In this document: one piece after another, positions 1 through 6,587 of the stretch
Layout: every line of letters begins with the position of its first letter
Numbering within the stretch: the stretch's first letter is position 1
Program-made: the position numbers and the translations under genes
Source: Gammaproteobacteria bacterium
Lineage (GTDB): Bacteria > Pseudomonadota > Gammaproteobacteria > UBA6429 > Thiohalophilaceae
NCBI GenBank assembly: GCA_030593785.1
Contig: JAUVGM010000120.1
Coordinates: 1 to 7,043 of the forward strand
DNA length: 7,043 nucleotides
Direction: 5' to 3'
The notes under the pieces: generated by a model
What the model was told of the DNA's origin: nothing
What the model saw: only the letters and a program-made list of their open reading frames with translations
The model's database searches: none

Positions 1-30
1 CGCCCACAACAAGGTATCTCTTTGATTTTG

Positions 31-44
31 CTGATATAGATCAA
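31..44 (+). promoter_or_regulatory. Candidate FNR/ANR-type binding site upstream of rsxA
   Basis: The sequence reads CTGAT-ATAG-ATCAA, which differs from the FNR/ANR/CRP-like consensus TTGAT-N4-ATCAA only at the first base. Its centre is 37.5. If the TATTAT at 67-72 is the -10 element, transcription would start near 79 and the dyad would be centred at about -41.5, the usual position for class II activation by FNR. A second, wider pair of arms (TTTGAT 21-26 and ATCAAA 40-45) overlaps it. Oxygen-responsive control of an Rnf electron-transport operon would make sense, but this is inferred from one site. Confidence 0.45.
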
Positions 45-54
45 AATATTGGGG

Positions 55-72
55 TATACTCGCCTATATTAT
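55..72 (+). promoter_or_regulatory. Candidate -10 elements of the rsx operon promoter
   Basis: Two -10-like hexamers lie in the leader. TATACT at 55-60 has a weak -35 partner, CTGATA at 31-36, 18 bp upstream. TATTAT at 67-72 has no good -35 but sits correctly for activation by a factor bound at 31-44. With the first, the dyad would overlap the -35 and could act as an operator for repression; with the second it would favour activation. I cannot choose between them from sequence. A convincing Shine-Dalgarno is missing before the rsxA ATG at 98; the best is AAAGAG at 73-78, which is far away. Nothing else, including an upstream gene end, can be supported in bases 1-97. Confidence 0.4.
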
Positions 73-97
73 AAAGAGTCCTCGTTGATTTTATATT

Positions 98-679
98 ATG
101 GCTGAATACGCACTTATACTCATAAGCACCATTCTGGTAAATAACTTCGTTTTAGTGAAGTTTTTAGGCTTGTGCCCTTTCATGGGCGTTTCTCGTAAAC
201 TTGAAACAGCTATCGGTATGGGGCTGGCCACTGCATTTGTTTTAACACTCTCATCCATCAGTAGTTACCTGGTTAATGAATACCTTCTTGCACCTCTAGG
301 CATTGAATATCTTAGAACAATTACCTTTATTCTAGTGATTGCTGTTGTTGTGCAATTTACTGAAATGGTTGTACATAAAACAAGCCCGCTACTTTACCAG
401 GTGTTAGGAATTTTCTTACCTTTAATCACAACCAATTGCGCTGTGCTTGGTGTTGCCTTACTAAACGTTCAAACTGAACATGGTTTTATTGAGTCAGCTC
501 TGTATGGCTTCGGTGCCTCAGTTGGTTTTTCTTTAGTTCTTGTTTTATTTGCCGCAATGCGTGAACGCATTGATGTTGCAGATGTACCTGAACCTTTCCG
601 TGGCGCTTCTATTGCATTAGTGACTGCAGGTTTGATGTCGATGGCCTTTATGGGTTTTGCAGGATTAGTTAAGGTCTAA
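98..679 (+). CDS. rsxA: Rnf/Rsx electron transport complex membrane subunit RsxA (RnfA)
   Basis: Integral membrane subunit of the Rnf/Rsx complex, which couples electron transfer between NADH and ferredoxin to cation movement; in E. coli the complex is also linked to keeping SoxR reduced. The 193-residue product has the E. coli RsxA length and about six hydrophobic segments (roughly 5-25, 37-57, 72-91, 101-121, 133-153, 171-191). The motif GLCPFMGVSRK contains Cys26 and the motif TTNCAV contains Cys114. In this family the matching cysteines, together with those of RsxE, are reported to hold a [2Fe-2S] cluster inside the membrane. RsxA and RsxE are paralogues, seen in the shared GLCP, GLATA/GLATT and TNCA stretches. 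This is the first gene of the operon; one base separates its stop from rsxB, whose likely SD (AAGG, 671-674) lies inside the end of rsxA. The start matches the family N-terminus. Confidence 0.97.
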   Translation: MAEYALILISTILVNNFVLVKFLGLCPFMGVSRKLETAIGMGLATAFVLTLSSISSYLVNEYLLAPLGIEYLRTITFILVIAVVVQFTEMVVHKTSPLLYQVLGIFLPLITTNCAVLGVALLNVQTEHGFIESALYGFGASVGFSLVLVLFAAMRERIDVADVPEPFRGASIALVTAGLMSMAFMGFAGLVKV

Positions 680-680
680 T

Positions 681-1232
681 ATGCTGGAAACAATTCTTGC
701 TATAGCCGCACTTGCGATCGTTTTTGGTCTTATCCTTGGATTTTCTGCCATAAAATTTAAAGTTGAAGGCGACCCTATCGTCGATAAGATAGATGCTATC
801 TTGCCACAAACACAATGTGGTCAATGTACCTATCCCGGTTGCCGTCCATATGCCGAAGCAATTGCAAAAGGTGAAGCAGATATCAACCAATGCCCTCCCG
901 GTGGAGAAGCAGCAATTAATGAACTTGCTGATTTGTTAGGCGTTGATCCAAAACCTTTAAATGCTGAACACGGTGAACATTCTGAAAGTAAAACCGTTGT
1001 TTATATCGATGAAGAAATTTGTATTGGATGTACATTATGTATTCAGGCTTGCCCGGTTGACGCCATTGTTGGTGCAGCAAAATTAATGCACACCGTAATA
1101 GAAAATGAATGTACCGGTTGTGATTTATGCATCCCCGTTTGTCCGGTTGATTGTATTTACATTAAACCCGTTACTGAAACTATCAGCACATGGAAATGGC
1201 CCATACCTGACGCTAAGCGGGTAACTTCATAA
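681..1232 (+). CDS. rsxB: Rnf/Rsx complex iron-sulfur subunit RsxB (RnfB)
   Basis: Membrane-anchored polyferredoxin that passes electrons within the Rnf complex. Residues 1-24 form a single hydrophobic anchor. Then comes a 4Fe-4S domain with Cys46-X2-Cys49-X4-Cys54-X16-Cys71 (motif CGQCTYPGCRPYAEAI). After a linker there is a two-cluster ferredoxin domain: Cys114, 117, 120 followed by Cys124-Pro, and Cys144, 147, 150 followed by Cys154-Pro. The sequence thus supports three [4Fe-4S] clusters. The length of 183 residues is normal for proteobacterial RnfB, which lacks the longer C-terminal ferredoxin arrays of some anaerobes. Its stop overlaps the rsxC start by one base (TAATG at 1230-1234), a sign of translational coupling. 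No motif is missing. Confidence 0.97.
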   Translation: MLETILAIAALAIVFGLILGFSAIKFKVEGDPIVDKIDAILPQTQCGQCTYPGCRPYAEAIAKGEADINQCPPGGEAAINELADLLGVDPKPLNAEHGEHSESKTVVYIDEEICIGCTLCIQACPVDAIVGAAKLMHTVIENECTGCDLCIPVCPVDCIYIKPVTETISTWKWPIPDAKRVTS

Positions 1233-2866
1233 TGACGACACGTTTATGGAAAATATTTGGTGGTCTTAAGTTACCTGGTTTTAAAACCATGTCGATGTCT
1301 CAAGCGACAGAAACACCCCCGCTACCTAAAATATTGGTACTTCCGTTAAAGCAACATATTGGTCATGCTGCTGAAGCGATAGTAGAGGTGGGCGATATTG
1401 TTTTAAAAGGACAAATGATTGCGGCGGCAAAAGATTATGTTAGCAGCCCTATTCATGCGCCCTCATCAGGAAAAATAATTGCAATAGAACAACGCCTGGT
1501 ACCTCATCCATCAGGCATAGCAACAGACTGTATTGTTATAGAAACAGATGCTGAAGATCGTTGGATTGAAAATGAAGATGCAATAAATGCGAACTACCGC
1601 CAACTCGACGCAGGGGTGTTACGCGACATTATTCGTGATGCGGGTATTGTAGGGTTAGGTGGTGCAGGCTTCCCTTCATTTATAAAGCTTAACCCCGGTT
1701 CCAACCATATGGTGAACACCCTTATTTTGAATGGTGCTGAATGCGAACCTTACATCACCTGCGATGCCATGTTAATGCAGGAGCATAGTCGTAAGATCAT
1801 TGATGGTCTTAATATTATGCGCCATGCGCTGCAAGTTGAGCACTGTATTATTGCTGTAGAAGACAATAAGCGTGCCGCTCACACAATGCTTGTTAACGCG
1901 CTACAAGAACATGAAGCAGAATATATAGATATTATTCAGGTTCCTACGTTATATCCTGCCGGCGGCGAAAAACAACTTATAAAAACTCTTACAGGTAAAG
2001 AAGTACCCAGCACTGGCTTACCTATTAATATCGGTGTTGTTTGTCATAATGTTGCCACCGCTGCCTCTACAGCAACAGCGGTGCTTGAAGGTAAGCCTTT
2101 AATTAGCCGTTACGTTACAGTAACAGGTGAAGGTGTTAGTCATCCGCGTAACCTTGATGTTTTATTTGGAACACCTTTTTCACAGTTAATTGATTTATGT
2201 GACAGAAACTCTAAAGCGGAACAATTTATTATGGGCGGCCCAATGATGGGCTTTGAAGTAAGTGATGATAATCTTCCCGTTATAAAAACCAGTAACTGTA
2301 TTCTTGTTCAAAGTAAAAATACTAAACCCAAATTTGTTATGCCTTGTATCCGTTGTGGACAGTGTGCTGAAGTTTGTCCGGCACAATTATTACCACAGCA
2401 ACTTTACTGGTATGCGCGCGCGAAAAACTTTGACAAAACACAAGACTATAATCTTTTTGATTGTATTGAATGTGGTTGTTGCTCTTATGTTTGTCCAAGT
2501 CATATTCCTTTAGTGCAATATTTTCGTTTTGCAAAAACAGAAATATGGGCGCAAGAACAGGAAAAGAAAACATCAGATATTGCTCGTCAACGTCATGAAT
2601 TCCGTCAATTTAGACTGGAACGCAAAAAAGCAGAAAACGAAGAACGTAAACGACAAAAACGTGAACTACTTAAAAAAGTAAGTGGTGAAAAAGATAGTGC
2701 CGAAGATTCTAAAAAAGCTGCAATTGATGCAGCAATGGCACGAGTTAAAGCTAAACGTGAAAAACAATCTATCACGCCAGAAAATACCGGAAACCTGACT
2801 GAAGCTCAGAAAAAAACCATCGCTGAAATTGATTCGCGGCGTAAAAAAGCAAAGGATGAAAATTAA
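1232..2866 (+). CDS. rsxC: Rnf/Rsx complex NADH-interacting subunit RsxC (RnfC)
   Basis: Peripheral subunit of the Rnf complex, expected on the cytoplasmic face, where it exchanges electrons with NADH through FMN. Domains in order: an N-terminal barrel-sandwich (lipoyl-like) domain at about 30-105; a complex I 51-kDa-like FMN/NADH-binding domain at about 125-290 with GLGGAGFPSFIKL (141-153) and NGAECEPYITCD (167-178); a SLBB-type region at about 290-345; a two-cluster ferredoxin region with Cys372, 375, 378, 382-Pro and Cys411, 414, 417, 421-Pro; and a highly charged helical tail from about 440. The tail starts with the family segment RQRHEFRQFRLERKKAE and contains only one Ala-rich unit, AAIDAAMARVKAKR (496-509). 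At 544 residues it is much shorter than E. coli RsxC (about 740), whose tail has many such units. The rsxB stop overlaps the start ATG and rsxD begins two bases after the stop. Confidence 0.96.
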   Translation: MTTRLWKIFGGLKLPGFKTMSMSQATETPPLPKILVLPLKQHIGHAAEAIVEVGDIVLKGQMIAAAKDYVSSPIHAPSSGKIIAIEQRLVPHPSGIATDCIVIETDAEDRWIENEDAINANYRQLDAGVLRDIIRDAGIVGLGGAGFPSFIKLNPGSNHMVNTLILNGAECEPYITCDAMLMQEHSRKIIDGLNIMRHALQVEHCIIAVEDNKRAAHTMLVNALQEHEAEYIDIIQVPTLYPAGGEKQLIKTLTGKEVPSTGLPINIGVVCHNVATAASTATAVLEGKPLISRYVTVTGEGVSHPRNLDVLFGTPFSQLIDLCDRNSKAEQFIMGGPMMGFEVSDDNLPVIKTSNCILVQSKNTKPKFVMPCIRCGQCAEVCPAQLLPQQLYWYARAKNFDKTQDYNLFDCIECGCCSYVCPSHIPLVQYFRFAKTEIWAQEQEKKTSDIARQRHEFRQFRLERKKAENEERKRQKRELLKKVSGEKDSAEDSKKAAIDAAMARVKAKREKQSITPENTGNLTEAQKKTIAEIDSRRKKAKDEN

Positions 2867-2868
2867 TC

Positions 2869-3891
2869 ATGCATAGTTCACCCTATATTCAAAATAATGA
2901 AAATGTCTCTCGCATGATGTTAGCGGTTATTTATGCACTCATCCCTGGCACCTTAGTTTATATACATTTTTTTGGCTTCGGCGTTATTATTAATATTTTA
3001 ATTGCAGTAATCACAGCTTTAATCTGTGAAGTTGCGATACTAAAAATTCGTAACCGCCCTATTAAGCCTTTTATATATGATGGTACCGCTGTCTTAACAG
3101 CAATACTTCTTGCACTCGCTTTACCCACTCTAACACCATGGTGGTTACCAGCTTTAGGTGCCGGATTTGCTATTATTATTGCAAAACATTTATATGGCGG
3201 AATGGGATATAACCCGTTTAACCCTGCAATGGTTGGTTATGCCATGTTATTGATTGCCTTCCCCAAGGAAATGACCGCCTGGATTCCCGCAGAAACACAC
3301 GGCTTAAATTTCTTTGACACATTAAATTATAGTTTCTTTGAAACATTACCCGCTGGTATGAACTACGATGCGCTCACTATGGCAACACCGCTGGATAGTA
3401 TAAAAACACAACTCAGCCTTGGTTATACCTTAGATGAAATTCATACTGCTAACTCCTCTTTGTTTGGCAATATAGCTGGTTACGGTTGGGAATGGATTAA
3501 CATTATGTTTTTAGTTGGTGGCATCATTCTTATTTCAATTAAAGTAATCAGCTGGCATATCCCTGTTTCCATATTAGGTGCGCTTGCATTTATGGCTATG
3601 ATTTTTAATTTTTCAGATGCCGGTAGTTATCCCCCCATCAGTTTTCATTTATTTGGCGGCGCGGCGATGCTAGGTGCATTTTTTATTGCAACAGATCCTG
3701 TTACCGCAGCGGCATCAAACAAAGGCCGTTTAATTTACGGCGCGGGGATTGGAGTTTTAATTTATATAATTCGTACCTGGGGTGGTTATCCTGATGCTAT
3801 CGCATTTTCAGTTTTACTAATGAACATGGCTGTACCAATGATTGATTATTATAGTAAACCAGCTGTGTTTGGTGCACCGAACAAGGGCTAA
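2869..3891 (+). CDS. rsxD: Rnf/Rsx complex flavinylated membrane subunit RsxD (RnfD)
   Basis: Polytopic inner-membrane subunit homologous to NqrB of the Na+-translocating NADH:quinone reductase, with covalently bound FMN. The 340 residues show about nine or ten hydrophobic segments and the family landmarks GGMGYNPFNPAMVGYA (110-125), FHLFGGAAMLGAFFIATDPVTA (259-280, read in two parts: FHLFGGAAML and GAFFIATDPV) and RTWGGYPDAIAFSVLLMN. The expected flavin-attachment threonine is Thr173 in the segment LTMATPLD, aligned by the ATPL that follows the NqrB-type GAT motif; this assignment is inference. Attachment would need an ApbE flavin transferase, which is not encoded here. An AAAGGA stretch at 2851-2856 is the likely ribosome binding site. 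The seven-base gap to rsxG places both genes in one transcript. Confidence 0.96.
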   Translation: MHSSPYIQNNENVSRMMLAVIYALIPGTLVYIHFFGFGVIINILIAVITALICEVAILKIRNRPIKPFIYDGTAVLTAILLALALPTLTPWWLPALGAGFAIIIAKHLYGGMGYNPFNPAMVGYAMLLIAFPKEMTAWIPAETHGLNFFDTLNYSFFETLPAGMNYDALTMATPLDSIKTQLSLGYTLDEIHTANSSLFGNIAGYGWEWINIMFLVGGIILISIKVISWHIPVSILGALAFMAMIFNFSDAGSYPPISFHLFGGAAMLGAFFIATDPVTAAASNKGRLIYGAGIGVLIYIIRTWGGYPDAIAFSVLLMNMAVPMIDYYSKPAVFGAPNKG

Positions 3892-3898
3892 AGTATAA

Positions 3899-4513
3899 AT
3901 GAATATTATTCGAAATATGATCATTAGTGCTGTTGTACTGGCTTTGTTTGCTGTGGCAGGGACATTTTTTGTTTCATATACTTTTGATAATACAATTGAT
4001 CGCATCAATGAGAATAAACGTCTCGCATTATTAAAATCCATTCATGTTCTTATTTCTCCGACAATTCATGACAATGATATTTTTACAGACATTATCAAGG
4101 TCGGCAATAAAAAATTATTAGGAAGTAAAAAACCAGTAACCATTTATCGTGCACGTAAAGACAACAAACCCATTGCTGTTATTGTTAATAGCATTGCTCC
4201 AGATGGATACAACGGTAACATTGAGCTTCTTGTTGCAATTCAATACGACGGAACGCTGGCTGGTGTACGCGTTACCCACCATAAAGAAACACCCGGCTTA
4301 GGTGATGCCATTGAAGATAATCGTTCTGACTGGATTAAAACGTTTGCACAAAAATCTTTAACTGATCCAGATACAAAAGGCTGGGCAGTTAAACGTGATG
4401 GTGGTGAGTTTGATCAGTTCACTGGGGCAACAATAACACCCCGCGCAATCGTAAAAGCAGTCTATAATACATTACGCTATTATAAAGAACATCGAGATAC
4501 CTTATATGAGTGA
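3899..4513 (+). CDS. rsxG: Rnf/Rsx complex FMN-binding subunit RsxG (RnfG)
   Basis: Single-span membrane subunit with an extracytoplasmic FMN-binding domain, homologous to NqrC. Residues 7-27 form the N-terminal membrane anchor. The FMN-binding domain covers about 90-195 and includes VTHHKETPGLGDAIE (125-139), a family signature, and DQFTGATIT (172-180). The latter fits the flavinylation consensus [ST]GAT, with Thr178 as the probable phosphoester-linked FMN site. The length of 204 residues is normal. A GGG-containing stretch at 3884-3887, at the end of rsxD, is a plausible ribosome binding site. The last eight bases overlap the start of rsxE, so the two are probably translationally coupled. 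Confidence 0.96.
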   Translation: MNIIRNMIISAVVLALFAVAGTFFVSYTFDNTIDRINENKRLALLKSIHVLISPTIHDNDIFTDIIKVGNKKLLGSKKPVTIYRARKDNKPIAVIVNSIAPDGYNGNIELLVAIQYDGTLAGVRVTHHKETPGLGDAIEDNRSDWIKTFAQKSLTDPDTKGWAVKRDGGEFDQFTGATITPRAIVKAVYNTLRYYKEHRDTLYE

Positions 4514-5198
4514 TACCAGCTACAGTAAGATCATCTACAACGGTCTATGGGTCAATAACCCTGCTTTTGTTCAACTACTTGGCCTCTGTCCTTTATTAGC
4601 GGTTTCAAACACGGTTATAAATGGGCTTGGACTTGGTTTAGCGACAACACTCACCTTAGTTGCATCAAATGTAATGGTGTCCATAATCCGACACTGGGTT
4701 CGACCTGAAATTCGTATACCTGTTTTTGTATTAATCATTGCCTCTACGGTAACCATCATTGAGCTATCAATGAATGCCTGGTTCCATGAGCTCTATAATA
4801 TCCTTGGTATATTTATCCCGCTTATAGTAACGAATTGTGCCATCATCGCCCGTGCTGAGGCCTTTGCATCTAAAAATACGGTATCAAGTTCTTTCCTTGA
4901 TGGCTTGTTTATGGGCTTAGGTTTTACTGCCGTGTTAGTTACACTCGGAGCAATGCGTGAGGCAATTGGTTTCGGTACTTTATTTCAACAAGCTCATCTT
5001 ATGTTCGGAGAAGCTGCGCGTGGGTTTACGATTACATTATTTGATGATTATCGAGGCTATTTACTCGCTATCCTGCCACCCGGTGCTTTTATTGGCCTTG
5101 GATTTTTAATTGCAGGAAAAAACATTATTGATAAAAAACGTTTAGCGCGTGAGAAGTTATTATCTGCTCAACAAGTTGAAGCGTCAGCAGTTACCTAA
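4506..5198 (+). CDS. rsxE: Rnf/Rsx complex membrane subunit RsxE (RnfE)
   Basis: Integral membrane subunit and paralogue of RsxA, expected to insert with opposite topology and to complete the intramembrane [2Fe-2S] site. The 230 residues show GLCPLLAVSNT with Cys28, GLGLATTLTL, and VTNCAIIARAEAFA with Cys111, matching the paired cysteines of RsxA. LGAMREAIG (147-155) and PPGAFIGLGFLIA (191-203) are further family landmarks. The C-terminus after about 205 is polar and probably cytoplasmic. The start at 4506 overlaps the rsxG stop by eight bases; CGAGA at 4493-4497 is a weak SD at suitable distance. It is the last rsx gene and is followed after four bases by nth, as in E. coli. Confidence 0.96.
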   Translation: MSDTSYSKIIYNGLWVNNPAFVQLLGLCPLLAVSNTVINGLGLGLATTLTLVASNVMVSIIRHWVRPEIRIPVFVLIIASTVTIIELSMNAWFHELYNILGIFIPLIVTNCAIIARAEAFASKNTVSSSFLDGLFMGLGFTAVLVTLGAMREAIGFGTLFQQAHLMFGEAARGFTITLFDDYRGYLLAILPPGAFIGLGFLIAGKNIIDKKRLAREKLLSAQQVEASAVT

Positions 5199-5202
5199 AT
5201 AT

Positions 5203-5838
5203 ATGAATAAAGCTATTCGTACTGAAATTTTCACTCGCCTGAAAAAACATACCCCCAATCCAACGACCGAACTCAATTTCTCTTCGCCATTTGAGTTGTT
5301 GATTGCCGTTATACTTTCTGCTCAATCAACGGATAAAGGTGTTAATAAAGCAACCAAAGATTTATTTAAAAAAGCCCCTACGCCAAAAAAAATGGCCGCT
5401 TTAAAAGAAAGCGGTTTAAAGAAATATATTAAAACAATTGGCCTCTACAATACCAAAGCCAAGAATATTATTAAGACCTGTAAAATGTTGGTTGAGGAAC
5501 ATGACTCTCAGATTCCCGACGATCGCGAAGCACTTGAAGCGTTACCCGGCGTAGGTCGGAAAACAGCGAATGTCGTACTAAACACCGCATTTGGCCATCC
5601 TACTATGGCGGTTGATACACATATCTTTCGCGTTTCCAATCGTACTAAAATTGCCCCAGGCAAAAATGTCGTGGAAGTCGAAAAAAAATTACTCAAATTT
5701 ATTCCTGAAGAATTTATGATAGATGCTCACCATTGGCTTATTTTACATGGTCGCTATACCTGTATCGCACGTAAACCACGCTGTGGTGCCTGTGTTATAG
5801 AAGATTTATGTGAATTCAAAGATAAAATAATCGAATGA
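5203..5838 (+). CDS. nth: Endonuclease III (DNA glycosylase/AP lyase)
   Basis: Bifunctional DNA glycosylase/AP lyase of base excision repair, which removes oxidised pyrimidines and cuts at the resulting abasic site. The 211 residues equal the E. coli length and align along their whole length. Visible features are the helix-hairpin-helix LPGVGRKTANVV (114-125) with catalytic Lys120, the catalytic Asp138 in MAVDTHIFRV, and the C-terminal [4Fe-4S] loop Cys187-X6-Cys194-X2-Cys197-X5-Cys203. An in-frame upstream ATG at 5149 would add 18 residues and overlap rsxE by 50 bases. I chose 5203 because MNKAIRTEIFTRLKK matches the known N-terminus. No strong SD precedes this start, so translation may depend on coupling to rsxE four bases upstream. 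The gene most likely shares the rsx transcript. Confidence 0.97.
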   Translation: MNKAIRTEIFTRLKKHTPNPTTELNFSSPFELLIAVILSAQSTDKGVNKATKDLFKKAPTPKKMAALKESGLKKYIKTIGLYNTKAKNIIKTCKMLVEEHDSQIPDDREALEALPGVGRKTANVVLNTAFGHPTMAVDTHIFRVSNRTKIAPGKNVVEVEKKLLKFIPEEFMIDAHHWLILHGRYTCIARKPRCGACVIEDLCEFKDKIIE

Positions 5839-5874
5839 CTTGTAACTTACTCCCTCACTCATTACCCTAGCCGC

Positions 5875-6300
5875 ATGTTTGGACAAGACCGCACAGAGCT
5901 ACGACAAATGTTTTTCACCGCCTGGAAAAAACATCAAAGTCAGCAGCTAATGGAACCTCTGGAAGCAGTGGTAGCCAAAATTATTGAACTTCATCCTGAA
6001 TATCATGCTTTATTTGAAAATGATACGGCTGAACTCGATAAAGACTACACACCAGAAATGGGACAAACAAATCCCTTTCTTCATATGGCAATGCACATAT
6101 CTATACAAGAACAACTCTCTACAAAACGTCCAACGGGTATTGAACAACTCCACCAATCCATGCTCAATAAAATTAAAGATCCCCATGAAACAGAACATCT
6201 TATGATGGAATGTTTGGGGGAGATGCTTTGGGAAGCACAATCTCAAAATCGCGCCCCTGATGAAGCCGATTATTTAACATGTTTAAATAAATATACGTAA
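5875..6300 (+). CDS. DUF1841 family protein of unknown function
   Basis: A 141-residue soluble protein without signal peptide or membrane segment. The N-terminus MFGQDRTELRQMFFTAW and the central GQTNPFLHMAMH are what I recall of the DUF1841 family, seen mainly in beta- and gammaproteobacteria; no function is established to my knowledge. The sequence is mostly helical and acidic to neutral. Two His/Glu groupings stand out: His70-X3-His74-X3-Glu78, and His104-X3-His108-X3-Glu112 within DPHETEHLMMECLGEMLWEAQ. Such i/i+4 spacing on helices could form a metal site, which is inference only. Cys113 and Cys135 are the only cysteines. It starts 36 bases after nth with no clear SD and no terminator-like hairpin in between, so read-through from the rsx-nth transcript is plausible. 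The start is supported by the conserved N-terminus. Confidence 0.85.
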   Translation: MFGQDRTELRQMFFTAWKKHQSQQLMEPLEAVVAKIIELHPEYHALFENDTAELDKDYTPEMGQTNPFLHMAMHISIQEQLSTKRPTGIEQLHQSMLNKIKDPHETEHLMMECLGEMLWEAQSQNRAPDEADYLTCLNKYT

Positions 6301-6403
6301 CTATGCGTTACATAGACCTTACAAATCCCACCTGAATTAAAATTATATATCCTATTGTTTTATATAAAGTTTATTTTATTAAGTAACTTATTCCACACTT
6401 ATA

Positions 6404-6422
6404 AAATGTCTAAGTGACATTT
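6404..6422. promoter_or_regulatory. Perfect 7-bp-arm dyad, possible operator or weak hairpin
   Basis: AAATGTC and GACATTT flank the five-base spacer TAAGT, giving a perfect inverted repeat about 165 bases upstream of the hvfA-like start. The stem is AT-rich and the bases after it (ATTTATTTAC) are only moderately T-rich, so a terminator is less likely than a protein-binding site. I do not recognise it as the site of a named regulator. The spacing between the AATGT/ACATT arms is shorter than in Zur boxes as I know them. Confidence 0.3.
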
Positions 6423-6536
6423 ATTTACAGCATTGATTAAAAAAGTCTCGAACAACTACGAAACTTTTGGTATAGATGTATGTCATATTTTGTAAGCTGT
6501 GGATATATAAGAAGTTTAATTCAGAAGCTCAATATT

Positions 6537-6566
6537 TTTATAAAAAACAATAATGTTACATATAAT
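6537..6566 (+). promoter_or_regulatory. Candidate sigma70-type promoter for the hvfA-like operon
   Basis: A perfect -10 hexamer TATAAT lies at 6561-6566, with TTTATA at 6537-6542 (four of six matches to TTGACA) 18 bp upstream. Transcription would begin near 6573, giving a leader of about 15 bases that just includes the GGAG ribosome binding site at 6576-6579. The region is AT-rich, so a chance match is possible. A weaker alternative is TTGTAA at 6490-6495 with TTTAAT at 6515-6520 (19 bp spacing). No copper- or iron-regulator box was recognised. Confidence 0.45.
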
Positions 6567-6587
6567 TTAAAAACTGGAGATACGCTG

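Larger units (their letters stand above)
6301..6587. other. AT-rich intergenic region between DUF1841 gene and hvfA-like gene
   Basis: The 287 bases hold no convincing gene. They are clearly richer in A and T than the flanking coding sequence. Two short dyads occur: CTATG/CATAG with a five-base loop at 6301-6315, directly after the DUF1841 stop, and a longer one at 6404-6422. Neither is followed by a long T tract, so no canonical intrinsic terminator is visible for the rsx-nth-DUF1841 transcript. A promoter candidate for the downstream gene is listed separately. The length and composition suggest that a new transcription unit starts here. Confidence 0.6.

Noticed and set aside
1..74. Tail of an upstream gene ending at 39 or 74 on the + strand
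   Set aside because: Two frames stay open to these stops, but the fragments are too short to recognise and the stretch overlaps the likely regulatory sites.
5149..5202. In-frame upstream extension of nth from ATG 5149 (18 extra residues)
   Set aside because: The extra residues are the out-of-frame reading of the rsxE end, and the 5203 start gives exactly the E. coli Nth N-terminus and length.
6301..6315. CTATG/CATAG hairpin after the DUF1841 stop as an intrinsic terminator
   Set aside because: The stem is only five base pairs and is not followed by a T tract.
6404..6422. Assignment of the dyad as a Zur box
   Set aside because: The AATGT/ACATT arms resemble Zur sites, but the spacing between them is seven bases rather than about nine, and the inner bases do not match.
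6448..6476. ECF-sigma-type promoter using GAAC at 6450-6453 and TATAGA at 6471-6476
   Set aside because: The -35 lacks the usual GGAACTT context and the -10 is of sigma70 type; the combination looks like chance in AT-rich DNA.
6480..6587. In-frame upstream extension of the hvfA-like gene from ATG 6480 (36 extra residues)
   Set aside because: It would bury the signal peptide inside the protein, it lacks a good SD, and it would need transcription from upstream of the best promoter. The ATG at 6588 has GGAG at the right distance and begins a typical Sec signal peptide.
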